From: CAG-632 sp963626805
GTDB taxonomy: Bacteria; Bacillota; Clostridia; Lachnospirales; Lachnospiraceae
DNA: 64,000 bases
Assembly: GCA_963626805.1 (NCBI GenBank)
Contig: CAVFXS010000051.1
Span: forward strand, 1-64,000
Direction: 5' to 3'
Numbering within the stretch: position 1 is the stretch's first letter; every line of letters starts with the position of its first letter. Under the pieces are notes generated by a model, which had not been told where the DNA came from, did not search any database, and saw only the letters and a program-made list of their open reading frames with translations. Below are positions 26,852 to 36,700 of the stretch, in pieces. Position numbers and translations under genes: made by a program.

Positions 26852-27394
26852 CTATTGCTTTCTAATCTCCTGCGGTTCAAACTCCCGCAGCTGCGCCAGA
26901 TATCCCTTTTCCCATAATGCTTCCTCGATCAGACGCAGTGTCTCTTCGTCCCTTGCACTGATCGTATGATAATGATATCCGGCCGTCACATTCTTCAACG
27001 GACTGGAGGTCCCCGCTTTCAGACTCTCCAAAAACTCCTGAACATCCCGTCTGGAATAAATGTGCAGCTTAGCCCTGACTTCACCGTAAACCTTATGATA
27101 TATAAATACATCCTCTACCTCGCCACCCAGATCCACGATCAGATTCAGTTCGTCCTCAATCTGTGCATCCGTATGACATACCTTAAATACCTTCTGAACT
27201 CCCGGGTTTTCGTTCATCTGATATCCTCTGGCTGTAGAGATTATGGAATATCCGTCCTGACGCAATGCAGAGATATCCTGTACAATAATCTGACGACTGA
27301 CTTCGCAATGCTCCGCCAGTGCGGCTCCCGATAACGGTCTTTCAGATTTTCTTAACAGCTCTGCGATTTTTCTGCGACGTTCTTCTGCTCCCAT
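26852..27394 (-). CDS. niaR: NiaR-like transcription repressor (HTH + 3H domain)
   Basis: A 180-residue regulator. ATG 27394 follows GGAAAGGAGCATCATT; the frame upstream is open to 27442 but lacks a ribosome site. The N-terminal HTH_11 domain reads 'KIAELLRKSERPLSGAALAE' and 'VSRQIIVQDISALRQDGY'. The C-terminal 3H domain carries the three conserved His positions: 'IYHKVYGEV', 'KLHIYSRRDV' and 'GYHYHTIS'. 3H-domain proteins bind nicotinate and a metal and repress NAD precursor uptake or synthesis. It heads an operon with the PfoR-like protein and has operator arms on its own promoter. Confidence 0.85.
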   Translation of the reverse strand: MGAEERRRKIAELLRKSERPLSGAALAEHCEVSRQIIVQDISALRQDGYSIISTARGYQMNENPGVQKVFKVCHTDAQIEDELNLIVDLGGEVEDVFIYHKVYGEVRAKLHIYSRRDVQEFLESLKAGTSSPLKNVTAGYHYHTISARDEETLRLIEEALWEKGYLAQLREFEPQEIRKQ

Positions 27395-27432
27395 AATGAT
27401 GCTCCTTTCCCTCAACGGCTTACTAATGTAAC

Positions 27433-27482
27433 AGTATAACACCTTGGTTTACTTCTGTCAATGCAACTGTAAACCAAGGTGT
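27433..27482 (-). promoter_or_regulatory. niaR promoter flanked by 14-bp operator arms
   Basis: On the minus strand TTGACA (plus 27456-27461), 17-bp spacer, TATACT (plus 27433-27438). Two perfectly complementary arms, ACACCTTGGTTTAC (27439-27452) and GTAAACCAAGGTGT (27469-27482), enclose the -35: one fills the spacer and the other lies just upstream of the -35. Binding there would block RNA polymerase, consistent with autorepression by NiaR. Confidence 0.75.
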
Positions 27483-27491
27483 AAAGTTTTC

Positions 27492-28379
27492 TTATTTTGT
27501 ATTTCTTCCCAATACGTCCGCTACCTCTGTGATCGAGATAAATGCATTCTCATCATTCTGCTGAACAATGGTTTTCATTTTTCCGATCTGGAATCGGTTG
27601 ACTACAAAATAAATAACCGTCTTCTCCTTATCGGAATAATATCCGTGACCTTCCCATAATGTAATGCCACTGCCGAATTCCTCGGATAATGCCTGGCTGA
27701 TATGCTTCGGCTTCGTCGTAATGATCATAGCCGCCTTTGCCTTATCAAAACCTTCGACTATGTAATCCACCGCATGAAGTGCTACATAATAGGTCACGAT
27801 CGAATACAGCGGAAGAATCCAGCTGTGCATTACAACTCCCACCACTATGTACAGTACAACATTATATGCCATCACAAAGGTACCTACCGTAATTCCCAGC
27901 TTTTTTGCGAAAATAACTGCCATAACCTCCACACCATCTATGGCGCCGCCAAACCGGATTGTCAGACCGCTGCCGATACCGGAGATCAATCCACCAAATG
28001 CTGCGCCCAACAGCAGGTCGGTTCCCGCAAACGGAGATGAGGTTGCCACATCCACCGGGAAAATATCCCGGATCAGATAGGATGCAAGCGAATAAATGAT
28101 AACCGCATACACCGAATATACCGTAAATGCCAGTCCCTGCTTCTTATATCCGTATAAGAAAAACGGAATATTTAAGATCAGCAGAAAAATAGACAGTGTT
28201 AAGTACGATGGCGTCAGCTCCTCCAGCAGCATTGCCGTTCCCGAAAAACCACTGTCATATAAATGCAAGGGTGATAAAAACATAGTAACACCCACCGCAT
28301 TAATCGTACCGGATAATGTCAGCATTAGAAAGTTCTTGATTGATAGTTGTTTCAGTTCCGTCTTAAACTCTGTTTTCAT
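27492..28379 (-). CDS. YitT family membrane protein (DUF2179)
   Basis: A 295-residue protein of the YitT family. Five or six hydrophobic helices make up residues 15-195 ('FLMLTLSGTINAVGVTMFLS', 'PSYLTLSIFLLILNIPFFLY', 'GLISGIGSGLTIRFGGAIDG'), with the family signature 'LGAAFGGLISGIGSGLTIR'. The C-terminal DUF2179 domain (~205-290) includes 'AMIITTKPKHISQALSEEF' and 'ITLWEGHGYYSDKEKTVIYF', a small cytoplasmic sensor-like fold. Function is unknown. AGAGGAGGAAC precedes the ATG. It lies upstream of the niaR promoter on the same strand. Confidence 0.88.
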   Translation of the reverse strand: MKTEFKTELKQLSIKNFLMLTLSGTINAVGVTMFLSPLHLYDSGFSGTAMLLEELTPSYLTLSIFLLILNIPFFLYGYKKQGLAFTVYSVYAVIIYSLASYLIRDIFPVDVATSSPFAGTDLLLGAAFGGLISGIGSGLTIRFGGAIDGVEVMAVIFAKKLGITVGTFVMAYNVVLYIVVGVVMHSWILPLYSIVTYYVALHAVDYIVEGFDKAKAAMIITTKPKHISQALSEEFGSGITLWEGHGYYSDKEKTVIYFVVNRFQIGKMKTIVQQNDENAFISITEVADVLGRNTK

Positions 28380-28452
28380 ACTGTAGTTCCTCCTCTTTTA
28401 TTTTCTTCTTTTTCTTCGAATCGGTTTCCTTCTATAATTCCTCGATGTCTTT

Positions 28453-29208
28453 CTACAGATCAATATCCAGCTCAACCGGACAATGATCGGATCCCAGAAT
28501 CTCCGTATGTATCTTCGCATCCTGAAGCTTATCCTTCAGGCTCTCTGATACACAAAAATAATCAATTCTCCATCCTGCATTCTTTGCTCTTGCACTGAAT
28601 CGATAAGACCACCAGGAATAAATATCCTTCTGCTCCGGATAAAAATATCGAAATGTATCAATAAATCCATTCTCCACCAGACGTGTAAAACAAGCCCTCT
28701 CTTCATCCGTAAATCCGGCATTTTTGCGATTTGTTTTTGGATTTTTCAGGTCGATCTCCTGATGTGCTACATTTAAATCCCCACAGAAAATAACCGGCTT
28801 GCTATCTTCCAATTTCTTCAAATATACCAGAAATGCCTCTTCCCATTTTATCCGATATGGCAGTCTCGCCAACTCATTCTGAGAGTTTGGCACATAGACC
28901 GTAATCATATAATAGTCTGGATATTCCAGCGTGATCACTCTTCCTTCATGATCGTGTTCCTCGATTCCGATTCCATAACTGACTTTCAGCGGCTCATACT
29001 TCGTAAAAATAGCAGTCCCGGAATACCCCTTTTTCTCTGCATAATTCCAATACTGATAATAACCATCCAGCTTCAGATCTATCTGTCCCTCCTGCAGCTT
29101 GGTCTCCTGCAGACAGAACATATCTGCATTCATTTCCTGAAAGGCCTCCATAAAGTTCTTCTGCACACATGCTCGTAATCCGTTTACGTTCCAAGAAATC
29201 AATTTCAT
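28453..29208 (-). CDS. xth: Exodeoxyribonuclease III
   Basis: A 251-residue AP endonuclease/exonuclease III of the exo_endo_phos family. Motifs are 'KLISWNVNGLRACVQK' (Asn metal site), 'DMFCLQETKLQE' (catalytic Glu), 'IFCGDLNVAHQEIDL' (Asp and Asn), 'WWSYRFSARAKNAGWRIDYF' (Asp) and 'GSDHCPVELDI' (catalytic His). It cuts DNA at abasic sites in base excision repair. AAAGGATATAG precedes the ATG. It is 20 bases downstream of deoC on the same strand and probably co-transcribed with it. Confidence 0.93.
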   Translation of the reverse strand: MKLISWNVNGLRACVQKNFMEAFQEMNADMFCLQETKLQEGQIDLKLDGYYQYWNYAEKKGYSGTAIFTKYEPLKVSYGIGIEEHDHEGRVITLEYPDYYMITVYVPNSQNELARLPYRIKWEEAFLVYLKKLEDSKPVIFCGDLNVAHQEIDLKNPKTNRKNAGFTDEERACFTRLVENGFIDTFRYFYPEQKDIYSWWSYRFSARAKNAGWRIDYFCVSESLKDKLQDAKIHTEILGSDHCPVELDIDL

Positions 29209-29228
29209 TATCTATATCCTTTCCTCAC

Positions 29229-29930
29229 TTATTCCAGATAACTGACCTTTTGCTGCCGTCTCTCTGCCAGATATGCCTCCATAATCGCTACGGTTGCACT
29301 GGTACCCAGTCTGTCAGCACCGGCCTCGATCATTGCCTGTGCGGTCTTCAGATCCCGGATGCCACCGGACGCCTTCACATATGCTTTCCCCGCAACTGTC
29401 TGTTTCATGAGAGCCACATCTTCTACGGTTGCACCGCCGGTGCTGAAACCGGTAGAGGTTTTTACAAAATCCGCATTCGCTGCTACTGCCAGATCACAGG
29501 CCGTCTTTTTCTCTTCCTCTGTCAGCAGACAGGTTTCAATAATGACCTTAAGCGGTACTTCCTTCCAGGTCGGATTATGCAGACATACATCCTTTATTTC
29601 CCGGATATCATCCAGAACCTCTCCTTCATTACCGGCCTTTAATTCTCCAATCTTCAGTACCATATCGATCTCATCTGCACCATTTTCAATCGCATTGATG
29701 GTCTCTAATTTCTTGCTCAACGTTGACATGGCTCCAAGCGGAAACCCTACGACTGTACAGACCTTCACATCCGTATCTGCTAATTCCTCTGTCACCAGTG
29801 CTGTATAGCAGGAATTCACACAGACCGATGCAAAATCATATTTCTTTGCCTCTTCACAGATGCGTTTTACATCTGCCGGAGTTGCATCTGCCTTTAAAAT
29901 GGTATGATCAAAATATTTTGAAAACTTCAT
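29229..29930 (-). CDS. deoC: Deoxyribose-phosphate aldolase
   Basis: A 233-residue class I aldolase splitting 2-deoxyribose-5-phosphate into glyceraldehyde-3-phosphate and acetaldehyde. The N-terminus 'FDHTILKADATPADVKRICE' and 'VCTVVGFPLGAMS' are typical. The Schiff-base lysine is in 'ADFVKTSTGFSTGGAT' (~residue 155), the second active-site Lys in 'YVKASGGIRD' (~185), and Asp in 'DEIDMVLKIG'. AAGGATTATAG lies upstream. It sits directly downstream of rpoC, separated by a terminator, and pairs with exonuclease III; no other deo gene is nearby. Confidence 0.93.
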   Translation of the reverse strand: MKFSKYFDHTILKADATPADVKRICEEAKKYDFASVCVNSCYTALVTEELADTDVKVCTVVGFPLGAMSTLSKKLETINAIENGADEIDMVLKIGELKAGNEGEVLDDIREIKDVCLHNPTWKEVPLKVIIETCLLTEEEKKTACDLAVAANADFVKTSTGFSTGGATVEDVALMKQTVAGKAYVKASGGIRDLKTAQAMIEAGADRLGTSATVAIMEAYLAERRQQKVSYLE

Positions 29931-29953
29931 GAGTCTATAATCCTTCTTTCTGA

Positions 29954-29997
29954 AAATGTCCCCAAGGGATCGGATTACTCCGTCTTTGGGGACATTT
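29954..29997 (-). terminator. Terminator between rpoC and deoC
   Basis: A 12-bp perfect stem: AAATGTCCCCAA (29954-29965) pairs with TTGGGGACATTT (29986-29997). On the minus strand the hairpin runs into TTTTCAG, a modest U tract. It follows the rpoC stop by about 10 bases. Confidence 0.7.
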
Positions 29998-30008
29998 ATT
30001 TTGTATCC

Positions 30009-33000
30009 TTATTCTTCTGAATCTGAATCGTCTTCCGCTGTTTCAGCCACCACAACAGTTACCTCGTCTTCCGCTGTATCTGCTTCAATATCCTGTTCAT
30101 CTGTAAACTCCGCATCTTCTGCTTCATCTCCAAAATCCAGAACATCATCATTCTGAAGCTCAAATTCCTCAGAATCCAGTTTTACGGAACGATACCGCTT
30201 CATACCGGTACCGGCCGGGATCAGCTTACCAAGTAATACATTCTCCTTCAGACCAATTAATGCATCTGTCTTACTCTTGATTGCAGCCTCTGTCAGTACC
30301 TTGGTTGTCTCCTGGAAGGATGCCGCTGACAGGAAGGAATCGGTAGCCAGAGAAGCCTTTGTAATACCAAGGACAGAACGTGTGCCCTGTGCCGGCTCCA
30401 GACCCTGCTCGATCAATTCTTCATTTTTCTCTTCGAAGTCCAGAACATCTACTAAGGCACCTGGAAGGAATCCGGAATCTCCGCCTTCTTCAATCTTAAC
30501 CTTCTTTAACATCTGACGAACGATAATTTCAATATGTTTATCGTTGATATCAACACCCTGCAGACGGTATACACGCTGTACTTCACGAAGCATGTAATCC
30601 TGTACCGCACGAACGCCCTTGATCTTAAGAATGTCATGTGGATTTACAGAACCCTCCGTTAATTCATCACCGGCCTCCAGAATCTGACCATCCTGAACCT
30701 TAATACGAGAACCATAAGGAATCAGATATGCCTTTGTCTCACCGGTCTCATGATTTGTAATAATAACCTCACGCTTGGTCTTAACATTGGTAACAGCTAC
30801 TTCGCCACCGAATTCTGCAATAATTGCAAGACCTTTTGGCTTCCGTGCCTCAAACAATTCTTCGACACGAGGAAGACCCTGTGTAATATCATCACCGGCA
30901 ACACCACCGGTATGGAATGTACGCATGGTTAACTGTGTACCTGGCTCACCGATAGACTGTGCAGCGATAATACCAACCGCTTCACCAACCTGTACTGCCT
31001 GACCGGTTGCCATATTGGCGCCGTAACATTTTGCACATACACCCAGATGGGACTTACAGGTTAAGATTGTACGGATCTTTAGCTTACCTGTTACACCATT
31101 CTCCGGATCTACGATCTTGTTACCATTCTCATCTACACCACGTTCTACAACTGCAGCAGCACGCTTTGGATTGATCATATGATTATGCTTAACCAGCATA
31201 TTGCCATCCTTATCAAAGATATCAACTGCTGTATATCTGCCTGTGATACGTTCCTTGAAGTTCTCGATGATTTCCTTGCCATCTGAGAATTCTTCAACAA
31301 CCATACCCGGAATCTGATCTACCGGCTTACCTGCACAGCAATCCACTTCACGAATAATCAAATCCTGCGATACATCAACCAGACGTCTGGTCAGGTATCC
31401 GGAATCGGCTGTACGAAGAGCTGTATCAGACAGACCCTTACGTGCACCATGTGCAGAAATGAAGTATTCCAATACATTCAGACCTTCACGGAAGTTTGCC
31501 TTGATCGGCAACTCAATGGTACGACCGGTTGTATCAGCCATCAGACCACGCATACCTGCCAGCTGCTTGATCTGCTGGTTAGAACCACGGGCACCGGAAT
31601 CGGCCATCATATAAATATTGTTATACTTATCCAAACCATCCAGCAGTGCCTTGGTCAGAATATCATCGGCCTGCTGCCATGTCTTAACAACTCTTGTATA
31701 ACGTTCTTCTTCTGTCATTAAACCACGACGATACATCTTATTGATCTTATCTACCGTGTTCTGAGCTTCGCCTAAGATCTCCTGCTTAGACTGTGGCACC
31801 GTCATATCTGAAATAGATACGGTCATACCGCTTCGGGTTGAGAACTTGTAACCCATGCTCTTAATATCATCCAGCACTTCCGCAGTCTTGGTCGCACCAT
31901 GCGTATTAATACACTTATCCAGAATCGGCTTCAGCTGCTTCTTTCCTACATGGAAATCAATCTCAGGAAGCAACAGATTCTCCGGCTTGGTACGATCTAC
32001 ATAGCCTAAGTCCTGTGGAATAATCTCATTAAAGATCAGACGGCCCAGAGTTGTCTCAATGACTCTTGAATATGGATTACCTTCCAGATCCTCACCCTTT
32101 ACACGAACCTTAATCTTGGCATGTAATGTAACCTCTTTATTCTCATATGCAAGAAGTGCCTCATTCTCGGATTTGAAGATCTTGCCTTCACCCTTATCGC
32201 CTTCCTTCATCATGGTCAGGTAGTAGATACCTAATACCATATCCTGAGACGGAACCGCTACAGGGGCACCATCCGAAGGCTTTAACAGGTTATTTGGAGA
32301 CAGCAGCAGGAATCGACATTCTGCCTGTGCCTCAACAGACAATGGAAGATGGACAGCCATCTGGTCACCATCGAAGTCGGCATTGTATGCGGTACATACC
32401 AATGGATGCAGCTTAATTGCCTTACCTTCTACAAGGATTGGCTCAAATGCCTGAATACCCAGTCTGTGCAGGGTAGGTGCACGGTTCAGCATAACCGGAT
32501 GCTCTTTAATAACATCCTCCAGCACATCCCATACAACCGGATCTAGCTTCTCGATCATCTTCTTCGCATACTTAATGTTATGAGCCAGCTTATTTGCTAC
32601 CAGCTCCTTCATAACAAACGGCTTAAACAGTTCGATCGCCATTTCCTTTGGCAAACCGCACTGGTAAATCTTAAGCTCCGGTCCAACTACGATAACGGAA
32701 CGTCCGGAATAGTCTACCCGCTTTCCTAACAGGTTCTGACGGAAACGTCCCTGCTTACCCTTTAACATATCAGACAGAGACTTCAGTGCACGGTTACCAG
32801 GACCGGTAACCGCACGTCCACGTCTGCCATTATCAATCAGAGAGTCTACTGCCTCCTGCAGCATTCTCTTCTCATTACGAACAATAATATCCGGAGCACC
32901 TAATTCTAACAGACGCTTCAGACGATTATTACGGTTAATAATTCTACGATACAGGTCATTCAGGTCAGAGGTCGCAAATCGACCGCCATCCAGCTGTACC

Positions 33001-33749
33001 ATAGGACGGATATCCGGTGGAATAACCGGAACAACATCCAGGATCATCCATTCCGGACGGTTGTTGGAAGAACGGAATGCCTCTACAACTTCCAGACGCT
33101 TGATAATCTTTGCACGCTTCTGGCCGGTTGAGTTCTTAAGTTCTGTGTTTAATTCCTCATAATCCTTTTCCAGATCAATTGCCTGCAGCAGTTCCTTGAT
33201 AGACTCCGCACCCATACCGGCCCGAAAAGAGCCATATCCAAACTTATCTTCTGCATCCCGGAATTCCCTCTCAGATAAGACATCCTTATACTTTAAGTCT
33301 GTCTCTCCTGGATCCAGAACAATATAAGCTGCAAAATACAATACACGTTCCAGTTCTCTCGGCGACTTATCTAATAACAATCCCATACGGCTAGGAATTC
33401 CTTTGAAATACCAGATATGGGATACCGGTGCTGCCAGTTCAATATGTCCCATTCGCTCTCGACGAACATTTGCTTTGGTTACCTCTACTCCACAACGGTC
33501 GCAGATGACACCCTTATAACGAACCTTCTTATACTTACCACAGTGACATTCCCAGTCCTTGCTAGGTCCGAAAATACGCTCGCAGAACAGACCGTCTTTT
33601 TCCGGCTTCAAAGTTCTATAGTTAATTGTCTCCGGCTTCTTAACTTCGCCGTGAGACCATTCCCGAATCTTATCAGGAGAAGCTAACCCAATCTTAATGG
33701 AGTCAAAATTAATTGGCTGGTCTACTTCTTGATTATTCATATTTGACAT
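30009..33749 (-). CDS. rpoC: RNA polymerase beta' subunit
   Basis: A 1246-residue beta' subunit, a usual length for Clostridia. The N-terminal zinc-binding Cys are in '[20 protein letters not shown]', the active-site Mg-binding motif is '[13 protein letters not shown]' (~residue 455), the bridge/trigger region is '[24 protein letters not shown]'-like near 920 (seen as '[20 protein letters not shown]'), and the second zinc Cys include '[13 protein letters not shown]'. The C-terminus is a long acidic tail of Glu/Asp. GGAAGGAG precedes the ATG, which lies 20 bases after the rpoB stop. It is co-transcribed with rpoB and ends at the 29954-29997 terminator. Confidence 0.97.
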   Translation of the reverse strand: [1246 protein letters not shown]

Positions 33750-33769
33750 CTCGTAGTGCTCCTTCCATA

Positions 33770-36700
33770 TTATTCATCCGAACCATCATCATAGTCCATA
33801 TCATCCACATAGTCATCTTCTTCATCCGGCTCGTCGATGTATTCACCCTGTTCATCTACCTGATTATAACCATCATACTGATTATATTCATCATTATTCT
33901 TAGCTGAGTCACCCTCAATCATAGGACGTAAATTCTCATCGCCATAATTAATGGTCTCACTAAATTCAACCTCTTCACCGTTCTCGTCATATACCTTAAC
34001 ATCCAGTGCCAGAGACTGTAATTCTTTCAGTAATACCTTGAATGATTCCGGAATACCAGGTTCTGGGATATTATCACCCTTGATGATTGCCTCATAGGTC
34101 TTAACACGTCCTACAACATCATCCGACTTCACAGTCAGGATCTCCTGCAGTGTATAAGAAGCACCATAAGCCTCCAGAGCCCAAACCTCCATCTCACCGA
34201 AACGCTGTCCACCGAACTGTGCCTTACCACCTAACGGCTGCTGCGTTACCAGCGAGTAAGGACCGGTTGAACGTGCATGAATCTTATCATCTACCAGATG
34301 ATGCAGCTTCAGGTAATGCATGAAACCAATGGTTACCGGTCCGTCAAAGTTCTCACCGGTACGACCGTCCCGAAGCTGTACCTTACCGGTACGGTTGATT
34401 GGAACACCCTTCCACTCGCTTCTGTGATCCCGGTTCTCATACAGATAATCCAGAACCTCATCACTTAAGCTGTCACTCCATTTTGCCTTAAACTCATCCC
34501 ACTCTGAGTTTGCATAATCATTTGCAATTTCCAGAGTTTCCATAATCTCTTTCTCGTTTGCACCATCAAATACCGGAGAGCTTACCTTGAAGCCTAATAC
34601 GTTGGCTGCAAGACTTAAGTGAGTCTCCAGCACCTGTCCGATATTCATACGGGATGGTACACCCAATGGATTCAATACGATATCCAGCGGACGTCCGTTT
34701 GGAAGGAATGGCATATCTTCTACCGGAAGGATTCGTGAAACGACACCCTTGTTACCATGTCGACCGGCCATCTTATCACCAACGGAAATCTTTCTCTTCT
34801 GCGCAATATATACTCGAACGGACTTGTTTACTCCAGGTGGAAGCTCATCGCCGTTCTCTCTTGTAAATACCTTTGTATCCATGATGACACCGAACGCACC
34901 ATGCGGAACACGAAGGGAAGTATCACGTACCTCTCTTGCCTTCTCGCCGAAGATTGCGCGGAGCAGACGCTCCTCAGCAGTCAGCTCGGTCTCACCCTTT
35001 GGTGTAACCTTACCAACCAGGATATCACCGGCACGTACCTCAGCACCGATTCGGATGATACCATTCTCATCCAAATCCTTTAATGCATCATCATTTAATC
35101 CGGCCAGGTCTCTGGTAATCTCTTCCTGACCAAGCTTTGTATCTCTTGCCTCTGCCTCATATTCTTCAATATGAACAGATGTATAAACATCATCCTGAAC
35201 CAGACGCTCACTTAACAGTACAGCATCCTCGTAGTTATAACCTTCCCAGGTCATGAATCCAATCAGAGGGTTCTTACCCAGTGCAATTTCTCCACTGGAT
35301 GTAGACGGTCCATCTGCGATTACCTCGCCTTCTTCTACACGGTCCCCCTTACATACAATTGGTCTCTGATTCATGCAGTTACCCTGATTGCTTCGTGCAA
35401 ACTTGATAACATGGTAGGTATCCTTGGTTCCATCATCACAACGGACAATGATCTCCTTGCTGGATGACTTTTCAACAACACCTGCATGCTTTGCAACAAT
35501 GCAGACGCCGGAGTCTACTGCGGCCTTTGCTGCCATACCGGTATCAACGATCGGAGACTCTGTTCTCAGAAGCGGTACTGCCTGACGCTGCATGTTAGAA
35601 CCCATCAGTGCACGGTTCGCATCATCGTTCTGCAGGAACGGAATCATGGATGTTGCCACTGAGAATACCATCTTAGGAGATACATCCATCAGATCCACAC
35701 GGTTCTTCGGGAACTCGGAAGTCTCTTCTCTGAAACGACCGGATACATTGGAATTAACGAAATGTCCTTCATCATCCAAAGGCTCATTTGCCTGTGCTAC
35801 TACATATTTATCTTCATCATCGGCTGTCAGATATACAACCTCGTCAGTTACGATCGGGTTATTCGGATCTGTCTTATCCAGCTTCCGGTACGGAGCCTCT
35901 ACGAAGCCATACTGGTTGATCCGGGCATAGCATGCCAATGAGTTGATCAGACCGATGTTCGGTCCTTCAGGTGTCTCAATCGGACACATTCTACCATAAT
36001 GTGTATAATGTACATCTCGAACCTCGAATCCGGCACGATCTCTTGACAAACCGCCAGGACCCAGGGCTGATAAACGTCTCTTATGTGTCAGCTCTGACAA
36101 TGGGTTATTCTGATCCATGAACTGTGACAGCTGGGAACTTCCGAAGAACTCCTTAACTGCTGCAGTTACCGGCTTGATATTGATCAGAGAGGAAGCTGAA
36201 ATCGTATCAGCATCCTGTGTTGTCATTCTTTCACGAACCACACGCTCCAGACGTGACAGACCGATACGGTACTGATTCTGTAACAGCTCACCGACTGCAC
36301 GGATACGGCGATTGCCCAGGTGATCGATATCATCCTGATTACCAATGCCATATTCCAAATGCATATTATAATTAATAGAAGCGAAAATATCAGACTTGGT
36401 AATATGCTTTGGTACCAGCTCTGAAACATTCCGTTCAATCTCCTGCTTTAACTCTTCTCCACTGAAGTTCTCCAGTAATTCCTTTAATACCGGATAGTAT
36501 ACCTTTTCAGAAATGCCAACCTCTTCCGGATCAAAATCTACGTATTCCTTTAAATCTACCATCAGGTTTGAAAGAACCTTTACATTTCTCTCCTCGGTCT
36601 GCAGCATTACATAAGGAACTGCCGCATTCTGGATTGCAGTTGCCAGCTCCAGTGTTACCTTATCGCCGGCGGAAGCCATAATTTCACCAGTTGTAGTATT

